64,000 bases of DNA from Steroidobacter denitrificans (GTDB taxonomy: Bacteria > Pseudomonadota > Gammaproteobacteria > Steroidobacterales > Steroidobacteraceae), in NCBI RefSeq assembly GCF_001579945.1, contig NZ_CP011971.1, positions 3,222,030-3,286,029 of the forward strand, in the 5' to 3' direction. Of this stretch, positions 28,278 to 36,800 are shown one piece after another; the stretch's first letter is position 1; each line of letters begins with the position of its first letter. The notes below the pieces were generated by a model. The model did no database searches. It had not been told where the DNA came from and worked only from the letters and a program-made list of their open reading frames with translations. The position numbers were made by a program, and so were the translations under genes.

Positions 28278-28726
28278 TGGATCACGAGCGCCTGGACGGG
28301 CACCCTCACAGGGAAAAGGCGCGCAGTGTACGCACCACGCCCCCCCTTCGCAAGCTGATACCTATGGTCTGCGACGGGAGAAATGCCCCGCTCATATAGA
28401 CCCGGTCCAGGATGAACTCAGAGATGTAGCGGTTTCAGGTATTTGACCTACGGTTATCCACAAAACCTGTGGATAAGTATGTGGATGATCTGGGCGTGCG
28501 TCACCTGAGCAAGCTTCAAGTCTATGGCATTGATGTGTTGGTCAATTTTTTACCATAGTATTTCTATCTATAAAAACAATAAGTTACATACCTCTGCTGA
28601 AGCTTCGCATGCAAATTAGCCATCAAGATACGGTCACATTGAAAATAGTTCCGCGTGTGAATAACCCTGACACGGCCTGTCGCACCGGGGCCATCGGGCC
28701 GATTCTAATTTTGTGCACTGATTCAT
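28278..28726. other. Gene-free stretch with DnaA boxes and an AT-rich tract
   Basis: 449 bases between rpmE and the end of hemW without a supported gene. It contains three DnaA boxes (28454-28488) and, about 50 nt further, an AT-rich segment (about 28536-28592) that stands out in this GC-rich window. Confidence 0.65.
28454..28488. promoter_or_regulatory. Three DnaA boxes, two perfect in inverted orientation
   Basis: TTATCCACA (28454-28462) and TGTGGATAA (28468-28476) are both exact consensus DnaA boxes, facing each other across 5 nt. A third, TGTGGATGA (28480-28488), differs from consensus by one base and lies in the orientation of the second, 12 nt on. The order I-inverted-II-III is reminiscent of the E. 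coli DARS core. The function here is inferred only. Confidence 0.7.
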
Positions 28727-29905
28727 TCACTTGGGCAGAAACATTTGCTGAAGGTTGTTCAGAAACCTCCGCCCAAACTCGGTCGGGCGCCAGCGGAGGG
28801 ATTCTTTCTCCGATGCGCTTGGCTCGATCAATCCTCGCTGCTGCGCAGCCGCCAGTGTCGGTATTATCGCCGCGACTCCCAGGCCGGTACGCACCTCGAA
28901 ATCCCTCTCCTCGAATCCTTCCATCAGCCGCAGTGCATTCAGCATGTACTCGAACGCCAAATCCTCGCCGGGCACCAGACGTCGCTCACAGCGACGCTCC
29001 GCGGGCGCCTGCTTCAGATAGGCCCGCGGCATGCGGGTCCGCAGTGTGCGTATCACCTGCACCTTCCCAGACTGAAAGATCGTCAGCTTGCCGTGCGCCC
29101 CGGCGCCGATCCCTAGATAATCACCGAACTCCCAGTAGTTCAGGTTATGTCGACTGCGCCGGCCCACTCTGGCATAGGCCGATACCTCGTACTGGTCATA
29201 CCCTCGTGCAGCCAGGCGCGCCTGGCACTCCAACTGCATTTGCCAGATCAAATCCGCATCGGGCAAGCTCGGAGGGCGATGATAAAAAACCGTCCCCGGC
29301 TCCAGCGTCAACTGGTAATGCGAAAGATGGGCAGGCGCCAGTGCCAGCGCCGCCTCCAGATCGGCCAGCGACTGCGCCAGGGTCTGCCCCGGCAGGCCGT
29401 ACATCAAATCCAAATTGAAGTTCTCGATCTCCGCGCTCAGCAATTCCTCGACCGACCGCGCGATGTCGCCGCTGCCGTGGATACGGCCCAGTGCTTGCAG
29501 ATGGGCCGGTTCAAAACTCTGCGCTCCCAGCGACACGCGATTCACGCCTGCCGCCCGATAGGCTGTGAAACGGCCGTGCTCGATCGTGCCGGGATTCGCC
29601 TCCAGACTGATCTCGATATCCGGATCGAAGTCGATGTAGGCACGCACACCGTCCAGCAGACGTCCTAGTTCTTCGGGCGCGAACAAGCTCGGCGTACCGC
29701 CGCCGAAAAAAATCGATCCCAGGGAACGGCCCCGCACATCCGGCAGATCATTTTCCAGGTCCTGCAGCAAGGCATCGATATACTCTCGCTGCGGAATCTG
29801 CGCGGGTGCGGCATGCGAATTGAAATCGCAGTAGGGACATTTGCGCACGCACCAGGGCAAATGCACATACAGGCTCAGCGGCAGCGTGAGCGAGGAAGCA
29901 TTCAT
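28727..29905 (-). CDS. hemW: Radical SAM haem chaperone HemW (HemN-like)
   Basis: Radical-SAM protein of 392 residues delivering haem to respiratory enzymes, long annotated as oxygen-independent coproporphyrinogen oxidase-like. The 4Fe-4S motif is CVRKCPYC. FFGGGTPSLF, LEANPG and GVNRVSLGAQSF follow, and the HemW-type C-terminal domain is present. I chose the ATG at 29905 (MNASSLTLPLSLYVHLPWC); the open frame beyond overlaps ilvD. It lies downstream of ilvD on the same strand, near rdgB and rph, a common gammaproteobacterial grouping. Confidence 0.93.
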   Translation of the reverse strand: MNASSLTLPLSLYVHLPWCVRKCPYCDFNSHAAPAQIPQREYIDALLQDLENDLPDVRGRSLGSIFFGGGTPSLFAPEELGRLLDGVRAYIDFDPDIEISLEANPGTIEHGRFTAYRAAGVNRVSLGAQSFEPAHLQALGRIHGSGDIARSVEELLSAEIENFNLDLMYGLPGQTLAQSLADLEAALALAPAHLSHYQLTLEPGTVFYHRPPSLPDADLIWQMQLECQARLAARGYDQYEVSAYARVGRRSRHNLNYWEFGDYLGIGAGAHGKLTIFQSGKVQVIRTLRTRMPRAYLKQAPAERRCERRLVPGEDLAFEYMLNALRLMEGFEERDFEVRTGLGVAAIIPTLAAAQQRGLIEPSASEKESLRWRPTEFGRRFLNNLQQMFLPK

Positions 29906-29972
29906 CGACAAAGCATGTGCGCGTGGATAGCGGCGACACCCACGGATGCCTGGACCGCCGCCAGGGTGGTAT

Positions 29973-31808
29973 TCAGCCCAACCCGCTGATATCGCGCACC
30001 GCACCGCGGTCGGCGCTGGTGGCCATCTTGGCGTAGGCCTGCAGCGCCGTCGATACCTTGCGTGGGCGCGGCGCGGCCGGCTTCCAACCGCGTGCATCTT
30101 GCGCGGCGCGGCGCTGAGCCAGTTCCTCATCACTGACCAGCACATCGATGGTGCGGTTGGGAATATCGATCCGGATCCGATCGCCGTTGCGCACCAGACC
30201 GATTGCGCCACCCGCAGCCGCTTCCGGCGAGCAGTGACCAATGGACAGACCCGAAGTACCACCGGAAAAGCGGCCATCGGTCAGCAGGGCGCAGGCCTTG
30301 CCCAGCCCCTTGGACTTGATATAGGAGGTCGGATACAGCATCTCCTGCATGCCGGGGCCACCTTTCGGACCTTCGTAGCGCACGATCACCACGTCGCCGG
30401 CCTTGACCTTGCCCTCGAGGATGTGCCCGACCGCCTGGTCCTGGCTTTCGGTGACGTGTGCCGGACCTTCGAATATCAGCAGCGCATCATCGACGCCCGC
30501 CGTTTTCACCACGCAGCCGTCGCGGGCGATGTTGCCATACAGCACCGCCAAACCACCTTCGCTGCTGAAAGCATGGCTTGCGGAACGAATACACCCCCGT
30601 TCTCGATCGACATCCAGGCTCGGCCAGCGCGTGCTCTGAGAAAAGGCCTCCTGGGTGGGGATGCCGGCGGGGCCGGCCTTATAGAAGGTTTTGACCGCCT
30701 CATCACCGGTCTGCAGGATGTCCCAGCGACACAGTGCTTCCTCCATAGTCTTGCTGTGTACGGTACGTACTTGAGTATGCAGTTTGCCGGCGCGTTCCAA
30801 TTCGGCCAGGATCGCCATGATGCCGCCGGCACGATGCACATCCTCGACGTGGTATTCCTGGGTATTCGGCGCCACCTTGCACAATTGCGGCACACGGCGC
30901 GACAGGCGGTCGATATCCTTCATGGTGAACGACACCTCACCCTCCTGGGCCATCGCCAACAGATGCAGAATGGTATTGGTGGAGCCGCCCATGGCAATGT
31001 CGAGGCTCATCGCGTTCTCGAAGGCCGCAAAGCTGGCGATGGAGCGCGGCAGCAGCGAGGCCTCATCCTGCTCGTAGTAGCGGCGGGTGATATCGACGAT
31101 GAGTCGACCGGCGCGCACGAACAGTTCGCGGCGATCGGCATGAGTGGCCAGTATCGTGCCGTTGCCAGGCAGGCTGAGGCCGAGCGCCTCGGTGAGGCAG
31201 TTCATGGAATTGGCAGTGAACATGCCGGAGCAAGAGCCGCAGGTCGGGCAGGCCGAGCGTTCCACCTCGACGACCTCCTCATCCGAGACCCCGGAATCGG
31301 CCGCCATCACCATCGCATCGATGAGATCGAGTTTGCGCTCGGCCAGCTTGGTCTTGCCGGCTTCCATCGGACCACCGGAGACGAACACTGCCGGAATGTT
31401 CAAGCGCATCGCCGCCATCAGCATGCCGGGGGTGATCTTGTCGCAGTTGGAGATGCACACCATGGCATCGGCGCAGTGGGCATTGACCATGTACTCGACC
31501 GAGTCGGCGATGATGTCGCGGCTGGGCAGGCTGTAGAGCATGCCGTCATGCCCCATGGCGATGCCGTCGTCCACCGCGATGGTGTTGAATTCCTTGGCCA
31601 CGGCGCCGGCCTTTTCGATCTCCCGACAGACCAGCTGGCCCAGATCCTTGAGGTGGACGTGTCCCGGTACGAACTGGGTAAAGGAGTTGACCACGGCGAT
31701 GATGGGTTTACCGAAATCACCGTCCTTCATGCCGGTGGCTCGCCACAGCGCCCGTGCGCCCGCCATGTTGCGGCCGGCGGTGGAGGTCTTGGAGCGATAC
31801 TGGGGCAT
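29973..31808 (-). CDS. ilvD: Dihydroxy-acid dehydratase (IlvD)
   Basis: Fe-S dehydratase in branched-chain amino acid synthesis. It has 611 residues. Cluster cysteines lie in [12 protein letters not shown] and [20 protein letters not shown]; the C-terminal half has [16 protein letters not shown] chose the ATG at 31808 ([20 protein letters not shown]), the family-typical start. It sits between rdgB and hemW on the minus strand. Confidence 0.95.
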   Translation of the reverse strand: MPQYRSKTSTAGRNMAGARALWRATGMKDGDFGKPIIAVVNSFTQFVPGHVHLKDLGQLVCREIEKAGAVAKEFNTIAVDDGIAMGHDGMLYSLPSRDIIADSVEYMVNAHCADAMVCISNCDKITPGMLMAAMRLNIPAVFVSGGPMEAGKTKLAERKLDLIDAMVMAADSGVSDEEVVEVERSACPTCGSCSGMFTANSMNCLTEALGLSLPGNGTILATHADRRELFVRAGRLIVDITRRYYEQDEASLLPRSIASFAAFENAMSLDIAMGGSTNTILHLLAMAQEGEVSFTMKDIDRLSRRVPQLCKVAPNTQEYHVEDVHRAGGIMAILAELERAGKLHTQVRTVHSKTMEEALCRWDILQTGDEAVKTFYKAGPAGIPTQEAFSQSTRWPSLDVDRERGCIRSASHAFSSEGGLAVLYGNIARDGCVVKTAGVDDALLIFEGPAHVTESQDQAVGHILEGKVKAGDVVIVRYEGPKGGPGMQEMLYPTSYIKSKGLGKACALLTDGRFSGGTSGLSIGHCSPEAAAGGAIGLVRNGDRIRIDIPNRTIDVLVSDEELAQRRAAQDARGWKPAAPRPRKVSTALQAYAKMATSADRGAVRDISGLG

Positions 31809-31889
31809 GATGTAAACCTTTCTTAATGGGAGCCGATCTTTGTGCAAGCCAAGCGCGTCCTGCCGTCACGCAGCCAGCGCATGGCGGCC

Positions 31890-32516
31890 TCAGGCCTCGT
31901 CCGCCGTCCCGGCGTCGCCACCGCCGGGTGCATCCGCAAGGCAGGCCACCAATGTCTGCAGGGCGCGTCCCCGATGACTGAGGCGATTTTTTTCCTCTGC
32001 CGAGAGCTCCGCGACCGTGAGTCCGCGGCCGGGCAGCTCGAACACCGGGTCATAACCGAACCCGCCGGCGCCGCGCGGCGTCTCGACGATCAATCCTTCC
32101 CAGCGGGTCTGGCACAACAGCGGCGCGGGGTCGAGATCCCAGCGCAGATAGGCCAGCGCGCAGCGATAACGCGCCGTACGTTGCGCAAGCGGAACATCCC
32201 GCAACTGGTCGACCAGCTTGCGCAGATTGTCCAGGTCGCTCGCCTGCGCGCCGGCATAACGAGCGGAATAAATTCCGGGCGCGCCATGCAGGGCATCGAC
32301 TTCCAGCCCGGAATCATCGGCGATCGCCGGCAGTCCCGAAGCCCGGGCGGCATGCCGCGCCTTGATGATGGCGTTTTCCACGAAGCTCAGACCGGTTTCC
32401 GCCGCCGGAACCGCCGTGAACGCCGACTGCGGCAGAACTTCGAACCCCAGCGGCGCCAGCAGGGCCTGCAGTTCTTGGAGTTTGCCGGGATTGCCGGTGG
32501 CCAGGACGACGCGCAC
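31890..32516 (-). CDS. rdgB: XTP/dITP pyrophosphatase (RdgB)
   Basis: House-cleaning nucleotide pyrophosphatase of 208 residues that removes dITP, XTP and related bases from the pool. TGNPGKLQEL at the N-terminus and ADDSGLEVDALHGAPGIYSARYAG are the family signatures. It starts 6 nt downstream of the rph stop, a very common pair. Confidence 0.95.
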   Translation of the reverse strand: MRVVLATGNPGKLQELQALLAPLGFEVLPQSAFTAVPAAETGLSFVENAIIKARHAARASGLPAIADDSGLEVDALHGAPGIYSARYAGAQASDLDNLRKLVDQLRDVPLAQRTARYRCALAYLRWDLDPAPLLCQTRWEGLIVETPRGAGGFGYDPVFELPGRGLTVAELSAEEKNRLSHRGRALQTLVACLADAPGGGDAGTADEA

Positions 32517-32522
32517 GAAAAC

Positions 32523-33248
32523 TCAGCCTTGACCCAAGGCTTCGAGCTGCCGCGCCTGGAGTTGGCCAATGCCGATCGCCGCCAGGTTCAGCAGCTCATC
32601 CAACTCGTGACGCCGGAAGGCGTGACCCTCCGCCGTCCCCTGCACCTCGATGAAACCGCCGCCGTTGTTCATCACCACATTCATGTCGGTTTCGGCCTCG
32701 GCATCCTCGGCATAGTCCAGATCCAACACCGGCTGGCCGGCCCAGATGCCGACCGACACCGCGGCCACCTGGCCGTGCAGGGGACTGTCGCGCAGGACGC
32801 CTCGGCGCACCAGCACCTCCACGGCATCCACCAGCGCAACATAGGCGCCGGTGATCGACGCCGTGCGGGTGCCGCCGTCCGCCTGCAGGACATCGCAGTC
32901 GATCGTGACCGAGCGCTCACCCAGGGCTTTCAGATCCACGACGGCACGCAGCGCCCGGCCGATCAACCGCTGGATTTCCAAGGTGCGTCCGCCCTGTTTG
33001 CCGGTAGCAGCTTCACGCCGGTTCCGAGTATGCGTGGCGCGCGGCAACATACCGTATTCGGCCGTCACCCAGCCCCGGCCCGTGTTGCGCAGAAAACCCG
33101 GTACGGACTCCTCGACGCTCGCAGTGCACAACACGCGCGTGTCGCCGCATTCGATCAATACCGAGCCTTCGGCATGACGGGTGAAACGACGTGTAATGCG
33201 TACAGGCCGCAGCTCATCGGGGGCGCGGCCGCCGGGTCTGGCCTTCAT
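32523..33248 (-). CDS. rph: Ribonuclease PH (Rph)
   Basis: Phosphorolytic 3' exoribonuclease trimming tRNA 3' ends. It has 241 residues. [40 protein letters not shown] and the C-terminal [19 protein letters not shown] are characteristic. First gene of the rph-rdgB pair. Confidence 0.95.
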   Translation of the reverse strand: MKARPGGRAPDELRPVRITRRFTRHAEGSVLIECGDTRVLCTASVEESVPGFLRNTGRGWVTAEYGMLPRATHTRNRREAATGKQGGRTLEIQRLIGRALRAVVDLKALGERSVTIDCDVLQADGGTRTASITGAYVALVDAVEVLVRRGVLRDSPLHGQVAAVSVGIWAGQPVLDLDYAEDAEAETDMNVVMNNGGGFIEVQGTAEGHAFRRHELDELLNLAAIGIGQLQARQLEALGQG

Positions 33249-33320
33249 GAGAACCTCGTCGGACGTAGGAACGCAGGGACGCCTGCGAATTTGGATCTAA
33301 AACCGATGTATCGGACGATC

Positions 33321-34064
33321 CTAACCCAGCCAGCGCAACACCGCCGCAGTGGCATTATCGCTGAAAGGAGCTGATGCCTGCACGGCACGCCGCCCCAGCG
33401 CCTCGAGCCAAGCGCGCAGCGGCTGGCTATCGTCCTTGAAAAAACCGGCGATGTCATCATCGCGCAAATTGGCCCAGATACCGTCGCTGCACAGTAGCAG
33501 TACGTCGCCGGATTCCAGCACCTGCCGGCGGCCGATCGTCATTTCGGGAATCGCCGGATCCCCGCCAAGGCAGCATTCCACAAAATTGCGCATGGGGTGA
33601 TTGGCGACCTCTTCTTCCTTGATCTTGCCTTCGCGCAACAGCAATTCCACATGACTGTGGTCCCGCGTGCGCTGCTCGAGCTTGCCGCGGCGGATATGGT
33701 AGACGCGGCTGTCGCCCACATGCGCCCAGTAAGCCGCACCATCCTGCACCAGACATACCGCGATGGTGGCGCGCGGACGGGCGTCGATATTCTGGCCGTA
33801 GCCCAGACGCGCCACGTCATCATGCGCGCGGCTCAAGGACAGGTGCAAAAACCCCAGCGGATCGAACATGGGAAGCGGGGTTTTCTGGTACGAATCGAGC
33901 AGGCTCTGCAATGCCGCGTCCGCCGCGCGGCTGCCGTCGGCATGTCCACCCATGCCATCGATGACGATCAGGAGCGCAGCGTCGTCGTTCGCGGCGATGG
34001 CAACGCGATCCTGGTTGTCCTCACGATCACCGATGAGGCTCAATTCAGCATACTCGACGCGCAA
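33321..34064 (-). CDS. PP2C-family serine/threonine protein phosphatase
   Basis: Metal-dependent phosphatase of about 247 residues. Motifs are DREDNQDR, DGMGGHADG, AHVGDSRVYHIR and LLLCSDGIW, plus a C-terminal DNATAAVL with the last metal Asp. I chose a TTG at 34064, with GGAGG 5 nt upstream, because it places the protein start immediately before the conserved EYAELSLIGDREDNQDR; the frame is open further to 34280 without resemblance. Divergent from yicC. It could counter a Ser/Thr kinase feeding the FHA protein, but that gene is 29 kb away and no kinase is in the window. Confidence 0.85.
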   Translation of the reverse strand: MRVEYAELSLIGDREDNQDRVAIAANDDAALLIVIDGMGGHADGSRAADAALQSLLDSYQKTPLPMFDPLGFLHLSLSRAHDDVARLGYGQNIDARPRATIAVCLVQDGAAYWAHVGDSRVYHIRRGKLEQRTRDHSHVELLLREGKIKEEEVANHPMRNFVECCLGGDPAIPEMTIGRRQVLESGDVLLLCSDGIWANLRDDDIAGFFKDDSQPLRAWLEALGRRAVQASAPFSDNATAAVLRWLG

Positions 34065-34385
34065 GTTGGCCTCCGGTCTAGGACACTTTCCTCTGAATGC
34101 ATGGTCGCGCCGTGGGCCGGCGCCGTCGCTCGTGTCAGCGGGGTACCCGCGTCTCGACAAGCACGAGGACGCCAGGGCAGCCCGGGAGCGGGACGGCGCG
34201 CATACCGCGCACGGCGCGCGCTTTATATCACTGCACGACGCAGCGGCGTAAGGCAGTTTTGCCTGAAGTTCACCATCCACCGGCGGCGACGGACTTGGAA
34301 TCCACTTCCTGGACCCGCACGCCCGTCTCCTTTACCCTCGCACCCGACACGGCAGGCATCCGGTCACAACGAGAGTTTCACGATC
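34065..34385. other. Gene-free stretch between the divergent phosphatase gene and yicC
   Basis: 321 bases carrying both divergent promoters. I see no gene and no clear operator. Confidence 0.5.
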
Positions 34386-35252
34386 ATGATCCGCAGTATG
34401 ACCGGTTTCGCACGCCGCGAGTGCAAAGGCTCCTGGGGCACGCTGATCTGTGAACTACGCACGGTCAATCACCGCTACCTGGAGATCTCCCTGCGGTTGC
34501 CGGACGAGCTCAAGGCGCTGGACAACGATATGCGCCGGATCATCGCCGGCGCGTTGCGCCGGGGCAAGGTGGATGCCGGCTTGTTCCTGAAGTCGGCGGC
34601 CGGTGCGCAACGTTCGCTGGATCTCGATCCGGCATTGCTGGATGCGCTGCTGGATCATATCGAACGGCTGCGCACGCGCCTCAAAGATCCCGCGCCGGTC
34701 GATCCGGTCGATCTGTTGCGCTGGCCGGGGCTGATCCGCGAAGCCGACATCGACGTCCAGCCGGTGCTGACCGCCTCGCAAGAGTTGCTGCGCGAAGCGC
34801 TGCAGGAACTCAACGAAACCCGCCAGCGCGAAGGCCGGCGCATCCAGGAGTTGCTGCTGTCACGCTGCGCCGCCATGCGCGAGCAGGTAGAGGCGGTCAA
34901 GCTGCGGCGCCCGGAGGTCATTCGCCGCATGCGCGAGCGCGTCGTCGAAAAAATCTCGCAACTCGGTATCACGACAGACAACGAACGCCTGGAGCAGGAA
35001 CTCGTACTCTACGTCCACAAGCTCGACGTCGACGAGGAGCTGGACCGTCTGGCCGGGCATCTCGACGAAGTCACCTCGGTGCTGAACGCCGATCAACCCG
35101 CCGGCCGGCGCCTCGACTTTCTCATGCAGGAACTCAATCGCGAGGCGAACACCCTGTCGTCTAAGTCCCAGGACAGCGAGACCACCAAGGCAGCCGTCGA
35201 CATGAAGGTGTTCATCGAACAGATGCGCGAGCAGGTGCAGAATATCGAATAG
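34386..35252 (+). CDS. yicC: YicC-family endoribonuclease
   Basis: 288-residue protein of the YicC family (N-terminal YicC domain and DUF1732), recently described as an endoribonuclease in E. coli. It starts MIRSMTGFARRE and ends FIEQMREQVQNIE, both typical. yicC is normally followed by gmk; here about 3.7 kb of other genes intervene. The last 24 bases, including the stop, plus 10 more are repeated at 36351-36384. Confidence 0.93.
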   Translation: MIRSMTGFARRECKGSWGTLICELRTVNHRYLEISLRLPDELKALDNDMRRIIAGALRRGKVDAGLFLKSAAGAQRSLDLDPALLDALLDHIERLRTRLKDPAPVDPVDLLRWPGLIREADIDVQPVLTASQELLREALQELNETRQREGRRIQELLLSRCAAMREQVEAVKLRRPEVIRRMRERVVEKISQLGITTDNERLEQELVLYVHKLDVDEELDRLAGHLDEVTSVLNADQPAGRRLDFLMQELNREANTLSSKSQDSETTKAAVDMKVFIEQMREQVQNIE

Positions 35253-35262
35253 CGGCCGGTGG
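35229..35262 (+). repeat. Direct repeat, left copy (yicC 3' end)
   Basis: 34 bases beginning GAGCAGGTGCA and ending GCGGCCGGTGG, covering the yicC C-terminus EQVQNIE and stop. It matches 36351-36384 in 31 of 34 positions. Candidate att-like or duplication boundary. Confidence 0.8.
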
Positions 35263-35302
35263 CTTCCGAGAACCTCCGCCAAAGTCGTTTTACTACCTGA
35301 GT

Positions 35303-35323
35303 TTTCGGTGTTTTTCACCGAAA
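35303..35323. terminator. Hairpin after yicC
   Basis: TTTCGGTG, a loop of five T and CACCGAAA form a perfect 8-bp stem about 50 nt beyond the yicC stop. No T-tract follows. It could be a terminator or a structural end of the inserted segment. Confidence 0.45.
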
Positions 35324-35474
35324 TCATCCACTACCGTCCAACCCACTCCGACAGCCCAACGCCGGGAAAAGCCTTAAATAAGCAATCCGCTGATATACAA
35401 ATGTTTTTGCTTGCTGCCGACCGCTGTCACAAGCAATCGCTTGAATAAAAACCCACTTGCCCCGAAGACACCGA

Positions 35475-35491
35475 TACGGTAAATTACCGTA
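35475..35491. promoter_or_regulatory. Palindromic operator of the DUF1778-GNAT module
   Basis: TACGGTAAATTACCGTA is a perfect palindrome (8-bp arms around one A), 19 nt before the antitoxin ATG. DUF1778 antitoxins are ribbon-helix-helix repressors of their own operon, so this is the expected operator position. Confidence 0.7.
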
Positions 35492-35510
35492 CCTTATCGG
35501 AGATTGCGCC

Positions 35511-35786
35511 ATGACCTCCACAGTCGCCCGTTTCGATCTCAAGCTGGATTCCAGCGAAAAGAAAGTCGTCGCGCGAGCCGCTGCGCTCATGGGAACGACC
35601 ATGGCCGGCTTCGTGCGCGCAGCCGCCAAGGAGAAGGCGCAGGCCCTGCTCGAACGTGAAACGCGCATCGTGCTCGGTGAACGCGACTTCGCATGTTTCG
35701 CAGCAGCCGTCAGCGGGCCTTTCGAGCCGAACGCGCACCTGTCGCAGGCGCTGAAGGAGGCGCGGCGGAAAGTCCGTCGTGCTTGA
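35511..35786 (+). CDS. DUF1778 ribbon-helix-helix antitoxin (TacA/AtaR-like)
   Basis: 91-residue antitoxin: an N-terminal RHH domain (TSTVARFDLKLDSSEKKVVARAAALMG) and a toxin-neutralising C-terminus (ACFAAAVSGPFEPNAHLSQALKEA) typical of DUF1778. CGGAG lies 8 nt before the ATG. It overlaps the toxin start by 8 nt. DUF1778 proteins bind and neutralise GNAT toxins that acetylate aminoacyl-tRNA. Confidence 0.9.
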   Translation: MTSTVARFDLKLDSSEKKVVARAAALMGTTMAGFVRAAAKEKAQALLERETRIVLGERDFACFAAAVSGPFEPNAHLSQALKEARRKVRRA

Positions 35787-36264
35787 GGAGCGCGCGCTCG
35801 ATGTCACTGTACATGACCGCAACGGCTTCGATTGCGGGGTTCCCGAACTCAACGACTACCTGAAACGCCTTGCCGAACAACATCGGCGCAAGAGCGTGAG
35901 CACGCCGTTCGTGCTGGTGGATACCGACACACCGAGCGAAATTCTTGGGTACTACTGCCTGAGTGCAGCCCAAGTGGATACCGCAGAGCTGCGGGAAAGT
36001 GACCGCAAGAAACTACCTCGCTACCCGATGCCATGCTTTCGCCTCGGCCGGTTGGCGATCCGCAAGGACCGGCACGGGCAGGGCATCGGGAAGTTGCTGC
36101 TCGCCTGCGCCGTCGATCGCTGCCTGAAAGCACGGAACGATGTGGCGGCTTATGCGCTGATCGTGGACGCGAAGGATGGAAACGCCAAGCAGTTCTATGA
36201 GCACCACGGGTTCGTCGCATTTGCCGACGAACCTATGACACTCTACCTCGGACTTGGCGGTTGA
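35779..36264 (+). CDS. GNAT-family toxin (TacT/AtaT-like acetyltransferase)
   Basis: 161-residue N-acetyltransferase. The acetyl-CoA loop is RHGQGIG within RLAIRKDRHGQGIGKLLL, and the conserved C-terminal Tyr is in AKQFYEHHGF. By family it should acetylate the amino group of charged tRNA and stop translation, held in check by the upstream DUF1778 protein. It starts with GTG at 35779, overlapping the antitoxin gene by 8 nt. The module sits between two copies of the yicC 3' end. Confidence 0.9.
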   Translation: MLEERALDVTVHDRNGFDCGVPELNDYLKRLAEQHRRKSVSTPFVLVDTDTPSEILGYYCLSAAQVDTAELRESDRKKLPRYPMPCFRLGRLAIRKDRHGQGIGKLLLACAVDRCLKARNDVAAYALIVDAKDGNAKQFYEHHGFVAFADEPMTLYLGLGG

Positions 36265-36350
36265 TGGCTGTAGCCAACGCTGTAGCTGAACTGGCTCCGC
36301 CCGCCCCGGACAAGCCACCAATGAATCAAAGCGATAGCCGCGCTCCCATC

Positions 36351-36384
36351 GAGCAGGTGCAAAACATCGAATAGCGGCCGGCGG
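36351..36384 (+). repeat. Direct repeat, right copy of the yicC 3' end
   Basis: Matches 35229-35262 at 31 of 34 bases, including the stop codon TAG and the GCGGCCGG that follows. In frame it still reads IEQVQNIE-stop. The distance between copies is 1122 bp, enclosing the toxin-antitoxin module. Confidence 0.8.
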
Positions 36385-36429
36385 GAATTCTTTCCTTACG
36401 CAGGCTTACTCATCGATTTCAAGCTTTTA

Positions 36430-36469
36430 CATCGCTATATATGGCTATATACAAGCCAACATAGCGATG
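36430..36469. promoter_or_regulatory. Inverted repeat upstream of the PQQ dehydrogenase gene
   Basis: CATCGCTAT (36430-36438) and ATAGCGATG (36461-36469) are exact complements around an AT-rich centre with TATATGGCTATATA. A regulator site or promoter element for the dehydrogenase gene is possible, but it lies about 330 nt upstream of the start. Confidence 0.4.
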
Positions 36470-36800
36470 ATTTATACTGCGATTCAGCCGCAGTGACTCG
36501 GGCTGCTGCGACCCGGACAGCTGCGACGTGAAGCTGCAAGTCAAGCCGGCATCCCTTGAATGCTCCGAATCGAAATGAACGGCGGCTCTACCGAGAACGT
36601 CGACCCTGCGAGAAGGTGAACGGATTTTTTTCTCGAGAGCAGTACCAATGCGCTCCATCGAAGAACCTTCATTCAAGCAAGCGCTGACAGGGACGCTTCA
36701 TCGCCATTGCAGCGCACACCATGCGGCCGGTTGATTCCGGCGCACGATGCGAGTCAAAGTTCCGTTGATGAGCCGCTTGAATAGATCATGGAGAAATGTT

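Larger units (their letters stand above)
36265..36800. other. Gene-free stretch after the toxin gene
   Basis: 536 bases. It contains the second copy of the yicC-end repeat (36351-36384), preceded by a short in-frame remnant beginning MNQSDSRAPIEQVQNIE, and an inverted repeat (36430-36469). Otherwise no gene is visible; promoters for the dehydrogenase must be here. Confidence 0.55.

Noticed and set aside
28454-28592. Calling this stretch oriC
   Set aside because: Only three DnaA boxes are visible, the usual dnaA/rpmH or mnmG-rsmG-parAB neighbours are absent, and GC skew cannot be computed here; kept only as a DARS-like candidate.
29946-31826. Plus-strand open frame of over 600 codons opposite ilvD
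   Set aside because: Very His/Arg/Gln-rich composition and an exact antisense of conserved IlvD; a shadow of the real gene.
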